A stretch of DNA of 64,000 nt from Mesorhizobium sp. YM1C-6-2 (GTDB taxonomy: Bacteria; Pseudomonadota; Alphaproteobacteria; Rhizobiales; Rhizobiaceae). Shown in pieces: positions 1 to 10,844 of this stretch (the stretch's first letter is position 1; every line of letters starts with the position of its first letter). The notes beneath the pieces were generated by a model. The model did no database searches. It had not been told where the DNA came from and worked only from the letters and a program-made list of their open reading frames with translations. A program made the position numbers and the translations under genes. The DNA is taken from assembly GCF_003666685.1 (NCBI RefSeq), contig NZ_RCIZ01000005.1, positions 248,001-312,000 on the forward strand, read 5' to 3'.

Positions 1-12
1 GGACTCCGACCG

Positions 13-309
13 ATGCGCGCAGCCAATGACAATGTGCCCACATCTGAGAGTATCAGGTTCAAAGTCGAGCCGCGCCTCGTTCCACCAAACAAAGCCGCCC
101 GCCGGCTCCACCTAACCCATTCCGAGTTTCAGTCGAAGCTGCGGAACCTGATCCAACATGGTTTCCCGCACCCCTGTCCAGTGACAGGACATTTCGACTT
201 GGTCGCGATCGACAATTGGCTCGACGGCTTGGCTGGGTTGGCCTCAGAAACTGAGGCGCCTCAGCCAATACTAGACCGCAAAATCAGGGAGCGTATCGCA
301 AGGCTATGA
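13..309 (+). CDS. small excisionase-like protein upstream of integrase
   Basis: This is a 98-aa basic protein I do not recognise by name. Its middle part (residues about 25-70, with KAARRLHLTHSEFQSKL and a short Pro/His-rich turn) has the look of a small winged-helix or AlpA/excisionase-type DNA-binding fold. Its stop overlaps the start of the recombinase gene by four bases (ATGA), so the two are translationally coupled. Small proteins in this position usually set the direction of recombination, so a recombination-directionality role is inferred from context only. The start lies very near the window edge and an upstream start cannot be excluded. Confidence 0.5.
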   Translation: MRAANDNVPTSESIRFKVEPRLVPPNKAARRLHLTHSEFQSKLRNLIQHGFPHPCPVTGHFDLVAIDNWLDGLAGLASETEAPQPILDRKIRERIARL

Positions 310-1496
310 CCAACGTTCTCCCTCATTACCGGTCACGCAAGAATGGGCTGATGTACTGGGTCCCGACGCCGAAGATGAAGCTGATGGGCTTTAGGTGCGT
401 CGCCTGCGGCAAGGATGGTCCGAAGGCAAGGGCAATCGCGGCAGACTGGGAGGCACGATACCAGGAAGCAAGAAAGGTAAAAACCGAAGGATCGACACGC
501 AAGTATCCGCGCCATTCGATCGGTGAGGCGTTCGAGAAACTCCGAAGAACCAAGGGTTGGAAGCGGAAGCCGCTTGCTACTCGTGAGGAGTGGGAACGAG
601 CGTGGAAAGCCATTGAGCCCGTTTTTGGTGATCTGCATCCGAAGCGGGTTACGTTTCTCCATCTCGACGAATGGTACGAAACGCTGCTCGAGACTAAGGG
701 CGATGACTATGCGTGGCGCTGCATCAAGATTTGGCGCGCTCTCTACAACAAGATGGCTGCGATGCAGCTGTGTCCTGCCTATGCCGATCCCGCTGACGGC
801 ATTCGTAGACGGAAGCCTAAACCCCGAGACCAGACCTGGCTCTACCATGAGGTGAAGCGACTGTCCGATCGAGCATGGACTGAAGGCTATCGCGGCTTAG
901 CCTGCATCATCGATATCGCCTGGGATACCGGATTCAACCCAGGTGATATTCGTACCCTCACTCCGAAGGAGGCAGTTGAGATCGGCGCCGACTGGGGGTT
1001 CGATACCCGACGTAGTAAGACAGATCGCAAGGCACTCGGGCTCCTGTCGGAGACTACGAAATCGCGGATACAGGCTTATCTGGATGGATTGGGTTACGAG
1101 CTATTGGATAGTTCACCGATATTTCGGACGCGCGGGTATGCACCCGGTCCCAAGGGGGGACGGCCGAGGCAGGGAGTGCCTTACACAAAGAACTCACTGA
1201 TTGACGACTTCTCGACGGTTCGCGCGCTGGTGTTTGGGCGCGATGAAAAGCGGCAACTCAGGGACATGCGCCGCGCTGGTGCGATGGAGGCGTTGGCAGG
1301 GGGCGTCAGCCTTACCGATTTGGCCACTACCATGGTCAACGACATCGACGACAACAACGAGCTCCGCAGGACCTACGGACCCACTCAAGCGGAGTCACTC
1401 CGAGCTACCGCCGAATCCCGCAAGATAGGCCGACTTAGGCAGGCTTCGGAACTAAACAAGATCAAAAAGTTGAAACTGACGCCGCGAGAAAGTTGA
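306..1496 (+). CDS. diverged tyrosine recombinase/integrase
   Basis: This 396-aa protein resembles phage and island integrases. An N-terminal arm and core-binding region covers about residues 1-175, and a C-terminal catalytic domain runs from about 195 to 365. Visible catalytic landmarks are RDMR at 319-322 (box II, with the usual His replaced by Arg) and Tyr357 in RRTYGP as the likely nucleophile. Box I reads DTGFNPGD, so Asn211 stands where the usual first catalytic Arg is; Arg216 a few residues on might compensate. The gene ends 63 bp before the 3' end of tRNA-Asp, the usual place for an integrase of a tRNA-targeting element. Family assignment is good; activity is uncertain. Confidence 0.8.
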   Translation: MTNVLPHYRSRKNGLMYWVPTPKMKLMGFRCVACGKDGPKARAIAADWEARYQEARKVKTEGSTRKYPRHSIGEAFEKLRRTKGWKRKPLATREEWERAWKAIEPVFGDLHPKRVTFLHLDEWYETLLETKGDDYAWRCIKIWRALYNKMAAMQLCPAYADPADGIRRRKPKPRDQTWLYHEVKRLSDRAWTEGYRGLACIIDIAWDTGFNPGDIRTLTPKEAVEIGADWGFDTRRSKTDRKALGLLSETTKSRIQAYLDGLGYELLDSSPIFRTRGYAPGPKGGRPRQGVPYTKNSLIDDFSTVRALVFGRDEKRQLRDMRRAGAMEALAGGVSLTDLATTMVNDIDDNNELRRTYGPTQAESLRATAESRKIGRLRQASELNKIKKLKLTPRES

Positions 1497-1559
1497 AACG
1501 CAGGAAAATCTGCATGACTGATTCATGGCGAAAACCCTTATGCTACAAGGGTTTGAAAA

Positions 1560-1636
1560 TGGCGCGAGTGACGGGGCTCGAACCCGCGACCTCCGGCGTG
1601 ACAGGCCGGCACTCTAACCGACTGAGCTACACCCGC
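1560..1636 (-). tRNA. tRNA-Asp (GTC)
   Basis: The minus strand folds into a full cloverleaf: acceptor GCGGGTG pairs with CACTCGC, the D stem is GCTC/GAGT, the anticodon stem is CCGGC/GCCGG with loop CTGTCAC (anticodon GTC, Asp), and the T stem is GCGGG/CCCGT with loop TTCGAGC. The discriminator is G, as expected for tRNA-Asp, and CCA is encoded at 1560-1562. Its 3' end faces the integrase gene, so this gene probably serves as the attachment site of the element to the left. Confidence 0.97.
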
Positions 1637-1856
1637 GCATGAGACGCGCACGTGATGGCGTGTTGCGTCGTGGCGGCTGGATAAGGGGTTAGATCGGTAG
1701 TGTCAAGCGCTGCAATCTCACAGAAAGCGCGAATACCGAAAGAGATCGCTTCGGTCGCCGACCAACCTTTCCGGCCCGGTGCGGCAAGTCACGAGAACGG
1801 CCTGATTTTCCTTGCGGAGCAAAGCTGAAATGCTTAAACGTCCGGGCCTGATTTCC

Positions 1857-1932
<76 letters not shown>

Positions 1933-1940
1933 TTCCCCGC

Positions 1941-2070
1941 CGAAATTGGACTGCGTATCATTTAACGGGTAAGCCCCGGGCAAAGAGAAGCCGGATCGAG
2001 CCCGGCTCTCCTTCGATGCTTCCGCCCTTCTCAGGGATAGCTGCCGGAATTCGGCGCTCCGGCCGGCGCG
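1941..2070. repeat. left copy of imperfect long direct repeat
   Basis: This segment matches 16718-16850 in the same orientation. The first 21 bases (1941-1961) are identical to 16718-16738. Positions 2001-2055 match 16781-16835 at 53 of 55 bases; the stretch between them is more diverged and has a 3-base length difference. It includes a terminator-like hairpin (AGCCGG at 1989-1994, CCGGCT at 2002-2007). Read on the minus strand it encodes the last residues of the FecR-type protein (PNSGSYP then stop at 2031). It therefore looks like a duplicated gene end, as left by insertion at the fecR 3' end or by loss of a paralogue. Confidence 0.75.
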
Positions 2071-2104
2071 ACCTGTCCGCAAACCGATTGGCTCAGAATA
2101 TTTC

Positions 2105-4525
<2,421 letters not shown>

Positions 4526-4595
4526 TCGCCTTGAAGACAACGCCGCGCTGAAGGTTCTGTGTTCCCAAAATACTGCGCCTCCCAGTACGGCGTCG

Positions 4596-4627
4596 GCCGG
4601 CGGCACGGCTCGAGACGTGCCGCCGGC
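4596..4627 (+). terminator. 12-bp perfect hairpin after adh fragment
   Basis: GCCGGCGGCACG (4596-4607) pairs perfectly with CGTGCCGCCGGC (4616-4627) around an 8-nt loop. It sits 70 bp after the alcohol dehydrogenase stop and was probably the terminator of that gene. No clear T-run follows. Confidence 0.55.
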
Positions 4628-4903
4628 TGGTCCGGGTGCTAATTAAAACATCGCTGCTGCTATCAGAAAGAAGCGATTATTCGGAAAAGGCTGCTACCCA
4701 CTAACCCCGACCCGGAAGCGGACCTTCATTTCACGCTGTCCGAAGCCGCCCGTGTGCTTTCAGCTACAAACATAGAGCGAATCCATTTCGTTTCTCCAGG
4801 CGGTGGATAAAAGTCGATGCTAGAAGATCGTTCCGCCTGACTTATGTCTCAGATTGGGGCCAAGGCACCGCGTGTCACAGCGGTCGATCCCAGGCTGTGC
4901 AGC

Positions 4904-4925
4904 TTGACATTCTGTATACCGTATG
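4904..4925 (+). promoter_or_regulatory. promoter with GntR operator upstream of the regulator gene
   Basis: TTGACA at 4904-4909 is a consensus -35 box. It runs directly into CATTCTGTATACCGTATG (4908-4925), which matches the perfect palindrome at 6898-6915 at 16 of 18 positions; the right half-site is identical and the left has two changes. The operator fills the -35/-10 spacer, which suggests repression by steric block. The site lies 63 bp before the GntR start, so autoregulation is inferred. Confidence 0.7.
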
Positions 4926-4987
4926 CGGAAAATGCCGGCATAGGTACTCCGATCCAACATACGGAATGAGAGTTTTACGGGAGTCTG

Positions 4988-5692
4988 ATGAGCAGCCGGA
5001 GCGACGAGCAGATTCAAGATCGTGCCTGGGGTGGCGCTCCGATACAGCGCGGCAGGACGACCGCCGATGAGGTCGAGGAACGCCTTATCCTTGCGATTGC
5101 GCGGGGCGACAAGGCGGCCGGAGAGCGCGTCACCGAAAGCGAGGTTGCAGCGGCCCTCAATGTCAGCCGGGTCCCGGCGCGGGAAGCCATGCAGAAGCTC
5201 GAGCTGAGAGGCATTCTCGTCAGCGGCCCGGAATACCGCGGCCTGCGCGTTGCCGACTACAGCCCGCGAAGGATCGCCGAACTGTTCGAGCTGCGGCTTG
5301 CAATCGAAACCATCATCTTCAAGCATGTGATGCGCCCCGGGAACAATCGCGCACCGCTTGTGAAGGACCTCAACAAGATCCTGAAGACCATGGGCGTCCT
5401 CTCCGGCTCAGGCGATCCGGTGGCTCTGAGCTCCATCGATCTCGACTTTCACCGGACCGTAGCGCGGCACTCGGGCAACGAACTCGCCGCGCAGATATGG
5501 GACGGCCTGGCGCAGCACATGATCATCGTTTTCTGCCGCGACTGGGCAGCAGCGTCGGACCGCACCGGTGAAGTGCAGTTGCACGCGCGGTTGATCGACT
5601 TCGTGCGCGACGGCAATCCCGCCGACATCGAGACGATGCTTGTCAATCATTTCGCGACGCCCCAGGCCCGCCAGGGTACCAGGAGGCCCTAG
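4988..5692 (+). CDS. GntR-family (FCD) transcriptional regulator
   Basis: This 234-aa protein has an N-terminal winged-helix DNA-binding domain (about residues 25-90, with SEVAAALNVSRVPAREAMQKL as the recognition region) and a C-terminal all-helical FCD ligand-binding domain. FCD regulators commonly sense carboxylic acids or sugar acids. The start ATG has GGGAG six bases upstream. A near-consensus operator lies in its own promoter, and a perfect palindromic version lies before the amidohydrolase gene at 6975, so it very likely controls the whole locus including itself. The inducer is unknown; an intermediate of the encoded pathway is the natural guess. Confidence 0.9.
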   Translation: MSSRSDEQIQDRAWGGAPIQRGRTTADEVEERLILAIARGDKAAGERVTESEVAAALNVSRVPAREAMQKLELRGILVSGPEYRGLRVADYSPRRIAELFELRLAIETIIFKHVMRPGNNRAPLVKDLNKILKTMGVLSGSGDPVALSSIDLDFHRTVARHSGNELAAQIWDGLAQHMIIVFCRDWAAASDRTGEVQLHARLIDFVRDGNPADIETMLVNHFATPQARQGTRRP

Positions 5693-5742
5693 GGGATCGC
5701 ACAGGCCCTGCCCCGTCCGTACGCAACTCAAGGAACGACAGC

Positions 5743-6885
5743 ATGAAGATCACGAGCGTCGAGGCGCTGGGGCTTTTTGGAAAATCGCCCAAGGGAGGCT
5801 GGAGCAACGAGATCCAGCCGGATGACTCTATCCATGCGCTGGTCTTCGTCAGGTCGAGCGAGGGACACCTCGGCATCGGCAGCGTCTTCACCGACGCCCG
5901 GCTGGTCGAAGCGGCTCTGGAGGTGCTGCGCCCTCTCCTGATCGGCGAAAGCGCAATCGAGCCGATGCGGGTCAGCGAAAAGCTGCACCAGAACACATTC
6001 TGGATGGGCCATGGCGGCTCGATCACCCATGCCATCAGCGGCGTTGACATCGCTCTATGGGATATCTTCGGGCAGGCAACCGGCCAGCCTGTCGGGCGGC
6101 TGCTGGGCGGCAACTACCGGTCGAAAGTCAAAGCCTATGCATCCATCCTAATGGAAATGCCCGATCTGATGCGGAAGCGGACAGCCTTCTATCGAAACCA
6201 GGGATTCCGCGCGATCAAGATCGGCTGGGGTCCGTTCGGGCGCCGCGAAAGCGCGAAGCTGGACGAGCAGATCGTGCGCGCCGCGCGTGAAGGCGCCGGC
6301 GACGATTGCCTGCTCATGGTGGATGCGGGCGCCAGCGACGCGTTCTGGCCGAACGGTCTCAACTGGGCGGTAAACACAGCCGCTATGCTCAAAAACTACG
6401 ACGTGCACTGGTTCGAGGAGGCGCTGCGCCCCGACGCGATCGACGATTTCCTGAGCCTGCGCCAGCGCAGCCCCGTGCCCATCGCAACCGGGGAATGCAT
6501 CACGCGCCGGCAGAACTACCTGCCCTGGTTCGAGAAGCGGGCTCTGGACATCGTGCAGCCCGACGTGACCAAGGTCGGCGGCATCTCCGAGCAGATCCAG
6601 ATCGCCCGCATGGCGAACGCCTTTGGCGTGAAATATATCGGCCACGGCTGGAACACGGCAGTAGGCCTCGCTGCCGATCTCCAGATCGCCGCGGCCGTGC
6701 CAACGGCCGACCTCGTCGAGTATATCGGGGGTTCGCCTTACATCGATGACATCACCGTCGGCGGCTGGTCCCTCGACGGCGACGGCATGATTGCCATTCC
6801 GGACGGTCCCGGCCTTGGCATATCCTTGAACAAGGATGCGCTGCGCGACGTCACACGGGATCTGCACCGGGTACTCGGGGCCTGA
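5743..6885 (+). CDS. enolase-superfamily (mandelate racemase/muconate lactonizing) enzyme A
   Basis: This 380-aa protein has a capping domain (about 1-125 plus the C-terminus) and a modified TIM barrel with mandelate racemase-type residues. Metal ligands are Asp194, Glu225 or 226 and Glu251. Lys159 is in AIKIGWG, and an Asp274/His301 dyad is in QPDV and IGHGW. The usual KxK reads K-I-G, so only one Lys is present and the His is probably the main base, as in acid-sugar dehydratases and some epimerases. Such enzymes abstract the proton alpha to a carboxylate. It follows the regulator gene by 50 bp with AAGGA before the start. The substrate cannot be assigned from sequence. Confidence 0.88.
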   Translation: MKITSVEALGLFGKSPKGGWSNEIQPDDSIHALVFVRSSEGHLGIGSVFTDARLVEAALEVLRPLLIGESAIEPMRVSEKLHQNTFWMGHGGSITHAISGVDIALWDIFGQATGQPVGRLLGGNYRSKVKAYASILMEMPDLMRKRTAFYRNQGFRAIKIGWGPFGRRESAKLDEQIVRAAREGAGDDCLLMVDAGASDAFWPNGLNWAVNTAAMLKNYDVHWFEEALRPDAIDDFLSLRQRSPVPIATGECITRRQNYLPWFEKRALDIVQPDVTKVGGISEQIQIARMANAFGVKYIGHGWNTAVGLAADLQIAAAVPTADLVEYIGGSPYIDDITVGGWSLDGDGMIAIPDGPGLGISLNKDALRDVTRDLHRVLGA

Positions 6886-6893
6886 ATCGCGTG

Positions 6894-6915
6894 TTGACAT
6901 ACGGTATACCGTATG
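6894..6915 (+). promoter_or_regulatory. promoter with perfect palindromic GntR operator
   Basis: TTGACA (6894-6899) overlaps CATACGGTATACCGTATG (6898-6915), a perfect 18-bp palindrome that occupies the space between -35 and the expected -10 region. It starts 13 bp after the stop of enzyme A and drives the operon beginning at 6975. A near-identical site lies before the GntR gene at 4908-4925. Confidence 0.82.
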
Positions 6916-6974
6916 CAAATTTTTCGATGACAAGGCGCCGGACCGGGCGCAGGGAATGACGGGGGAACACCATC

Positions 6975-8015
6975 TTGGCGCTACAGGTTGAGAAAAGCCG
7001 TATCACGAACCCGATCGATTTCGACCGCGCCGGACGGCAGGCCGGTTATCTGCGCGCTCCGCTGTCGCGCAACACGTCAGGCTGGGGGGTGGTCGAGATT
7101 CCTATCATCTCGATAAAGAACGGGTCGGGTCCGACCGTTCTTCTGACCGGCGGCATCCATGGCGACGAGTATGAGGGGCCGATCGCCATCTCCTATCTGG
7201 CGAGGTCGCTCGACCCGGCGAAGGTCCAGGGCCGGGTGATCATGATTCCGGCCTACAACATCCCCGCGGTGCTGAACGACACGCGCCTCAGCCCGGTCGA
7301 CAACCGCGACATGAACCGCTGCTTTCCCGGCAACGCCAAGGGCACGTTCTCGGAAATGCTCGCGCATTTCCTCGATGGCCACATCCTGCCGCTTGTCGAT
7401 GTCTCGGTCGACATGCACACGGCAGGCCACAGCTTCGATTCCGCGCTGTCGACCAACATGCACTATCTCCCCGACGCGGACATGCGCAGGAAGACGATGG
7501 ATGCGGCTTCGGCATTCGGTGCGCCCTACAACACGGTTTTCTGGGGTGTCGACGAGGGAGCCACCTTCACCTCCTGCGTGGAACGCCGCGGCGCCATCTC
7601 GCTCGGCACCGAACTGGGCGGATGGGGGCGTGTGAACGTGGAGGGCGTTCGCATCGGCCGGCGTGGCGCGGAAAACGTCCTCAAGCATTTCAACGTGATC
7701 GAGGGCAGTCCCGAAACGGTCCAGCGAGACGGTTCGAGGGGCACGCGCCACATGATGGTCCGCGACAACGCCTGCTACTCCTTCGCCCCTTCAGCAGGCC
7801 TGTTCGAGCCGACGAATGTCGTCGGCGACGCCGTGAAGGCCGGGCAGCCGGCAGGCTGGATTCATTTCGTGGAGGATGTCGACAGGGATCCCGTCCAGAT
7901 CGACTACCGTAGTGACGGCGTCCTGTGGATGTCGGCTGGTCCCGGACGCATCTCCCGCGGCGACGCCGTGGCCGTGGTCATGAGCGACTACGAGGACGCC
8001 CTTGCGGCGGGCTGA
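6975..8015 (+). CDS. succinylglutamate desuccinylase/aspartoacylase-family amidohydrolase
   Basis: This 346-aa zinc enzyme belongs to the AstE/AspA branch of the M14 carboxypeptidase fold. The zinc site is visible: His62 and Glu65 in GGIHGDEYEG, and His148 in VDMHTAG. Substrate-binding DNRDMNRCFPG spans 109-119, and the likely catalytic Glu is Glu213 in GTELGG. A C-terminal beta domain follows. Family members remove an acyl group from an N-acyl amino acid or related amide (for example N-acetyl-diaminobutyrate or N-succinylglutamate). The start appears to be TTG with a GGGGGA stretch upstream. It is the first gene after the palindromic operator. Confidence 0.87.
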   Translation: MALQVEKSRITNPIDFDRAGRQAGYLRAPLSRNTSGWGVVEIPIISIKNGSGPTVLLTGGIHGDEYEGPIAISYLARSLDPAKVQGRVIMIPAYNIPAVLNDTRLSPVDNRDMNRCFPGNAKGTFSEMLAHFLDGHILPLVDVSVDMHTAGHSFDSALSTNMHYLPDADMRRKTMDAASAFGAPYNTVFWGVDEGATFTSCVERRGAISLGTELGGWGRVNVEGVRIGRRGAENVLKHFNVIEGSPETVQRDGSRGTRHMMVRDNACYSFAPSAGLFEPTNVVGDAVKAGQPAGWIHFVEDVDRDPVQIDYRSDGVLWMSAGPGRISRGDAVAVVMSDYEDALAAG

Positions 8016-8095
8016 GACATGGAAACCGCAACGGCACTGCAGGCTATGTTGCGGGCAGGCTTGGATCCGCGACCGCGCGCAATCGAGGCCGGGAC

Positions 8096-9589
8096 ATGAG
8101 GATCCTCATCGCCGAATGCATGCAGGAGATTTCCTCCTTCAATCCTCTGCAGTCGCAGTATGAGGACTTCAGGATTGAAACCGGCGAGGCGCTGCTGACG
8201 CGGCGCGGCCTCAACACGGCCATCGGCGGCGCGCTTTCGGTGTTTGACGGGCGCACCGACGTCAGCGTCGTCCCCACCATATCGGCACGCGCCGACAGTG
8301 CCGGCATGCTGTCGGAAGAAGGGTGGCGGCGGCTCATGGCCGAGGTGCTGCAGGCGGTCGCCGCGCATGTCGGCATGGTGGATGCTCTCTATATCTCCCT
8401 GCACGGCGCCATGGGCGCTGTCGGTGAACCGGACCCGGAAGGATTGTTGCTGGAGGAAATCCGGGAGGCCTTCGGGCCCGACGTGCCGATCGTGATTTCG
8501 CTGGACCTCCACGGCATCCTCACCGACAGGATGCTGCGGCAGGTCGACGGCCTGACGGCTTACAAGACCTATCCGCATGTCGATTTCGCCGATACCGGCG
8601 AACGCGCGGCGCGGCTGCTGCTGAAGATCGTTGATACCGGCGCGAGGCCGACCATCGCGCGCGTCGTCGTTCCCTTGCTGGCGCGCGGCGACGAGTGCGT
8701 GACAAAAAACGGCCTCTACGGCGACGTGCTCGCCGATGCCCTGCTCCTGGAACGCTCGGGCGCCGCGCTCGCGGCGGAGGTGCTGATCGGCAACCCGTTT
8801 ACCGACGCACCGGAACTTTGCACGCAGGCGGTCGTCGTCACGGAACAGGCGGACGGTGGCGCGGAGGCAGCAGCGGTGGCCCTCGCCGAAGCGATGTGGG
8901 CCGGCCGTCACAGGCTGGTCAGCAAATACGTGTCGGTCGACAAGGCGGTGGCTCTCGCCCGTCACCTCGATGGCCCGGTCGTGTTCACCGATGCGGCGGA
9001 CGCGACCTCGTCGGGCGCTAGCGGCGATTCCAACGTGCTCATCAGAGCCTTGCGCGATGGCGGATATTCACGTCGCGTTCTCGCCCAGATCGTCGATGCC
9101 GCTGCTGCAGCGGCGGCTCACGATGCCGGTGTCGGCGCGATGATCGAGGTGCAGCTCGGCGGCACCGTCGACAGGCTTCGCTTCCAACCCATGACCGTCA
9201 CGGCAACCGTCCAATCGCTCTCGACCGGCAGGGCGGTCCTGGAAACGATGGGGCTGCCTTTGGACGCCGGCCCAAGCGCTGTTTTGAGCTTCGGAAATTT
9301 CACCCTGCTCGTCATCAGCAGGCCGGCATTCCTCTTCGACCGCTCGCTGTACCTCGCCAACGGCCTCGACCCCAGGCGCTTCGACCTGATCGTCGTCAAG
9401 TCGCCGCACACCGAGTTCCACATGTACGACCAGTGGGTGGAGCGGAACCTGAATGTCGACGCGCCGGGCTCTACCTCGGCCAATGTCGGGACGCTCGGCC
9501 ACCGGCTTTGCCGACGCCCCATCTACCCGATCGAAGCCGACACAAGCTTCGTCCCCGAGCCACAAACCTACACACGCCGCCTCCACTGA
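8096..9589 (+). CDS. M81-family metallopeptidase (MlrC-like)
   Basis: This 497-aa protein has the M81/DUF1485 architecture: an N-terminal metallopeptidase domain (about 1-290) beginning MRILIAECMQEISSF, and a C-terminal MlrC domain (about 300-480). Probable zinc-site motifs are SLHGAMG and SLDLHG; a DATSSGASGDSN stretch matches the family's Gly/Ser-rich loop. MlrC of microcystin degraders cleaves linear peptides, but most family members have unknown substrates. The ATG at 8096 is chosen because the typical N-terminus begins there, 80 bp after the amidohydrolase stop. Context suggests hydrolysis of an imported peptide-like or amide substrate. Confidence 0.88.
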   Translation: MRILIAECMQEISSFNPLQSQYEDFRIETGEALLTRRGLNTAIGGALSVFDGRTDVSVVPTISARADSAGMLSEEGWRRLMAEVLQAVAAHVGMVDALYISLHGAMGAVGEPDPEGLLLEEIREAFGPDVPIVISLDLHGILTDRMLRQVDGLTAYKTYPHVDFADTGERAARLLLKIVDTGARPTIARVVVPLLARGDECVTKNGLYGDVLADALLLERSGAALAAEVLIGNPFTDAPELCTQAVVVTEQADGGAEAAAVALAEAMWAGRHRLVSKYVSVDKAVALARHLDGPVVFTDAADATSSGASGDSNVLIRALRDGGYSRRVLAQIVDAAAAAAAHDAGVGAMIEVQLGGTVDRLRFQPMTVTATVQSLSTGRAVLETMGLPLDAGPSAVLSFGNFTLLVISRPAFLFDRSLYLANGLDPRRFDLIVVKSPHTEFHMYDQWVERNLNVDAPGSTSANVGTLGHRLCRRPIYPIEADTSFVPEPQTYTRRLH

Positions 9590-9640
9590 AGAGGCGGGCG
9601 AACTCGAACGCCTGATCGCGCAAGGAAGGTAAAGGACACC

Positions 9641-10816
9641 ATGAAGATCGATAGCGTTGATTTCTTCTACCTGGCGATGCCGGAGGTGACCACCGAGGCT
9701 GATGGAAGCCAGGATGCGCTGGTGGTCAGGGTGAGCGCGGGCGGGCATGTCGGCTGGGGCGAATGCGAGGCGGCTCCCCTGCCCTCCATCGCGGCGTTCG
9801 CATGTCCGATGTCGCATGGTGCCTGTCGTCCGGTATCGGACTCGGTTCTGGGCGAGACGCTCGACGGCCCCGCCGACATCCGCCGCATGTCGGCAACCGT
9901 CGCCTACAACAGCATGGACCTGCTGCAGGCCGCCCACACATGGTCGGGCATCGAGATGGCCATGTGGGACCTGCTCGGCCGCGCCCGCGGCGTCCCGGCC
10001 TGGAAGCTTTTGGGCTATGACGCCGCCTATCCGAAAATTCCCTACGCCTCGGTGCTCTTCGGCTCGACGCCGCAGGCGACGCTGGAACGCGCGCTGGAGA
10101 TGCACGGGCGCGGCTTCCGCGCGGCCAAGTTCGGCTGGGCGCCGTTCGGCGACTCGCTTGCCGGCGACATCGCCCATCTCGACGCCGCGCGCGAAGGCCT
10201 CGGGCCGGACGGCATCCTGCTCATCGATGCCGGGCAGATCTTCGGCGACGATGTCGAGGCGGCGGCACTGCGCCTCGACGCCATGGAACGCAACCGGGTG
10301 ACATTTTTCGAGGAGCCGTTCCACGGCTCGGCCTACCGGGCGTACGGCGCCCTCAGCCAGCGCGTGAAGACCGTGAAGACGGCCGGCGGCGAAGCTGCCC
10401 ACAACCGCTACATGGCCGAACACCTGATCGACTTCGGCGGGGTCGGCTACATCCAGATCGACTGCGGGCGCATCGGCGGCTTGTCGCCGGCCAAGGAGGT
10501 CGCCGACTACGCGGTGGCGCGGGGCGTCACCTACATCAACCACACCTTCACCTCGAATCTGGCGTTGAGCGCTTCGCTGCAGCCCTTCGCCGGGCTGAAG
10601 GACCACGTGATCTGCGAATATCCGACGACGTTGAAGCAACTCGCGGTGGACATGACGCTCGATCACATCAAGCCGGATGCCGACGGCCAGATAAACATCC
10701 CCGACGCGCCCGGCTTCGGCATCGAGATCAATCCGGAAGCGCTGCGGCGATACGCACTGGATGTCGAGATCAAGGTGGGTGGCCGCCAGATCTTCGCCAG
10801 CCGCCGCGACGTGTAG
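9641..10816 (+). CDS. enolase-superfamily enzyme B (mandelate racemase/muconate lactonizing type)
   Basis: This second enolase-superfamily protein (391 aa) is clearly different from enzyme A. Predicted metal ligands are Asp196 (LLIDAGQ), Glu224 or 225 (FFEEPF) and Glu251 (AGGEAAH). Catalytic candidates are Lys163 (AAKFGWAPFG), Asp274 (QIDCGRIGG) and His301 (INHTF). As in enzyme A, a single barrel Lys is followed by Phe-Gly rather than a second Lys. Two members of this superfamily in one operon suggest successive epimerisation/dehydration, or action on two related acids. It lies 51 bp after the M81 gene and 28 bp before the transporter genes. Confidence 0.88.
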   Translation: MKIDSVDFFYLAMPEVTTEADGSQDALVVRVSAGGHVGWGECEAAPLPSIAAFACPMSHGACRPVSDSVLGETLDGPADIRRMSATVAYNSMDLLQAAHTWSGIEMAMWDLLGRARGVPAWKLLGYDAAYPKIPYASVLFGSTPQATLERALEMHGRGFRAAKFGWAPFGDSLAGDIAHLDAAREGLGPDGILLIDAGQIFGDDVEAAALRLDAMERNRVTFFEEPFHGSAYRAYGALSQRVKTVKTAGGEAAHNRYMAEHLIDFGGVGYIQIDCGRIGGLSPAKEVADYAVARGVTYINHTFTSNLALSASLQPFAGLKDHVICEYPTTLKQLAVDMTLDHIKPDADGQINIPDAPGFGIEINPEALRRYALDVEIKVGGRQIFASRRDV

Positions 10817-10844
10817 AGAAGAGAGGCGGGGCGAGCGTGCAGCG

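Larger units (their letters stand above)
4526..4987. other. intergenic region with terminator hairpin and regulator promoter
   Basis: This gap of about 460 bp has no convincing gene. It holds the hairpin at 4596-4627, a featureless stretch at 4640-4890, and the promoter/operator at 4904-4925. A second partial operator copy, CATACGGAAT, lies at 4958-4967, 20 bp before the GntR gene start. Confidence 0.7.
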
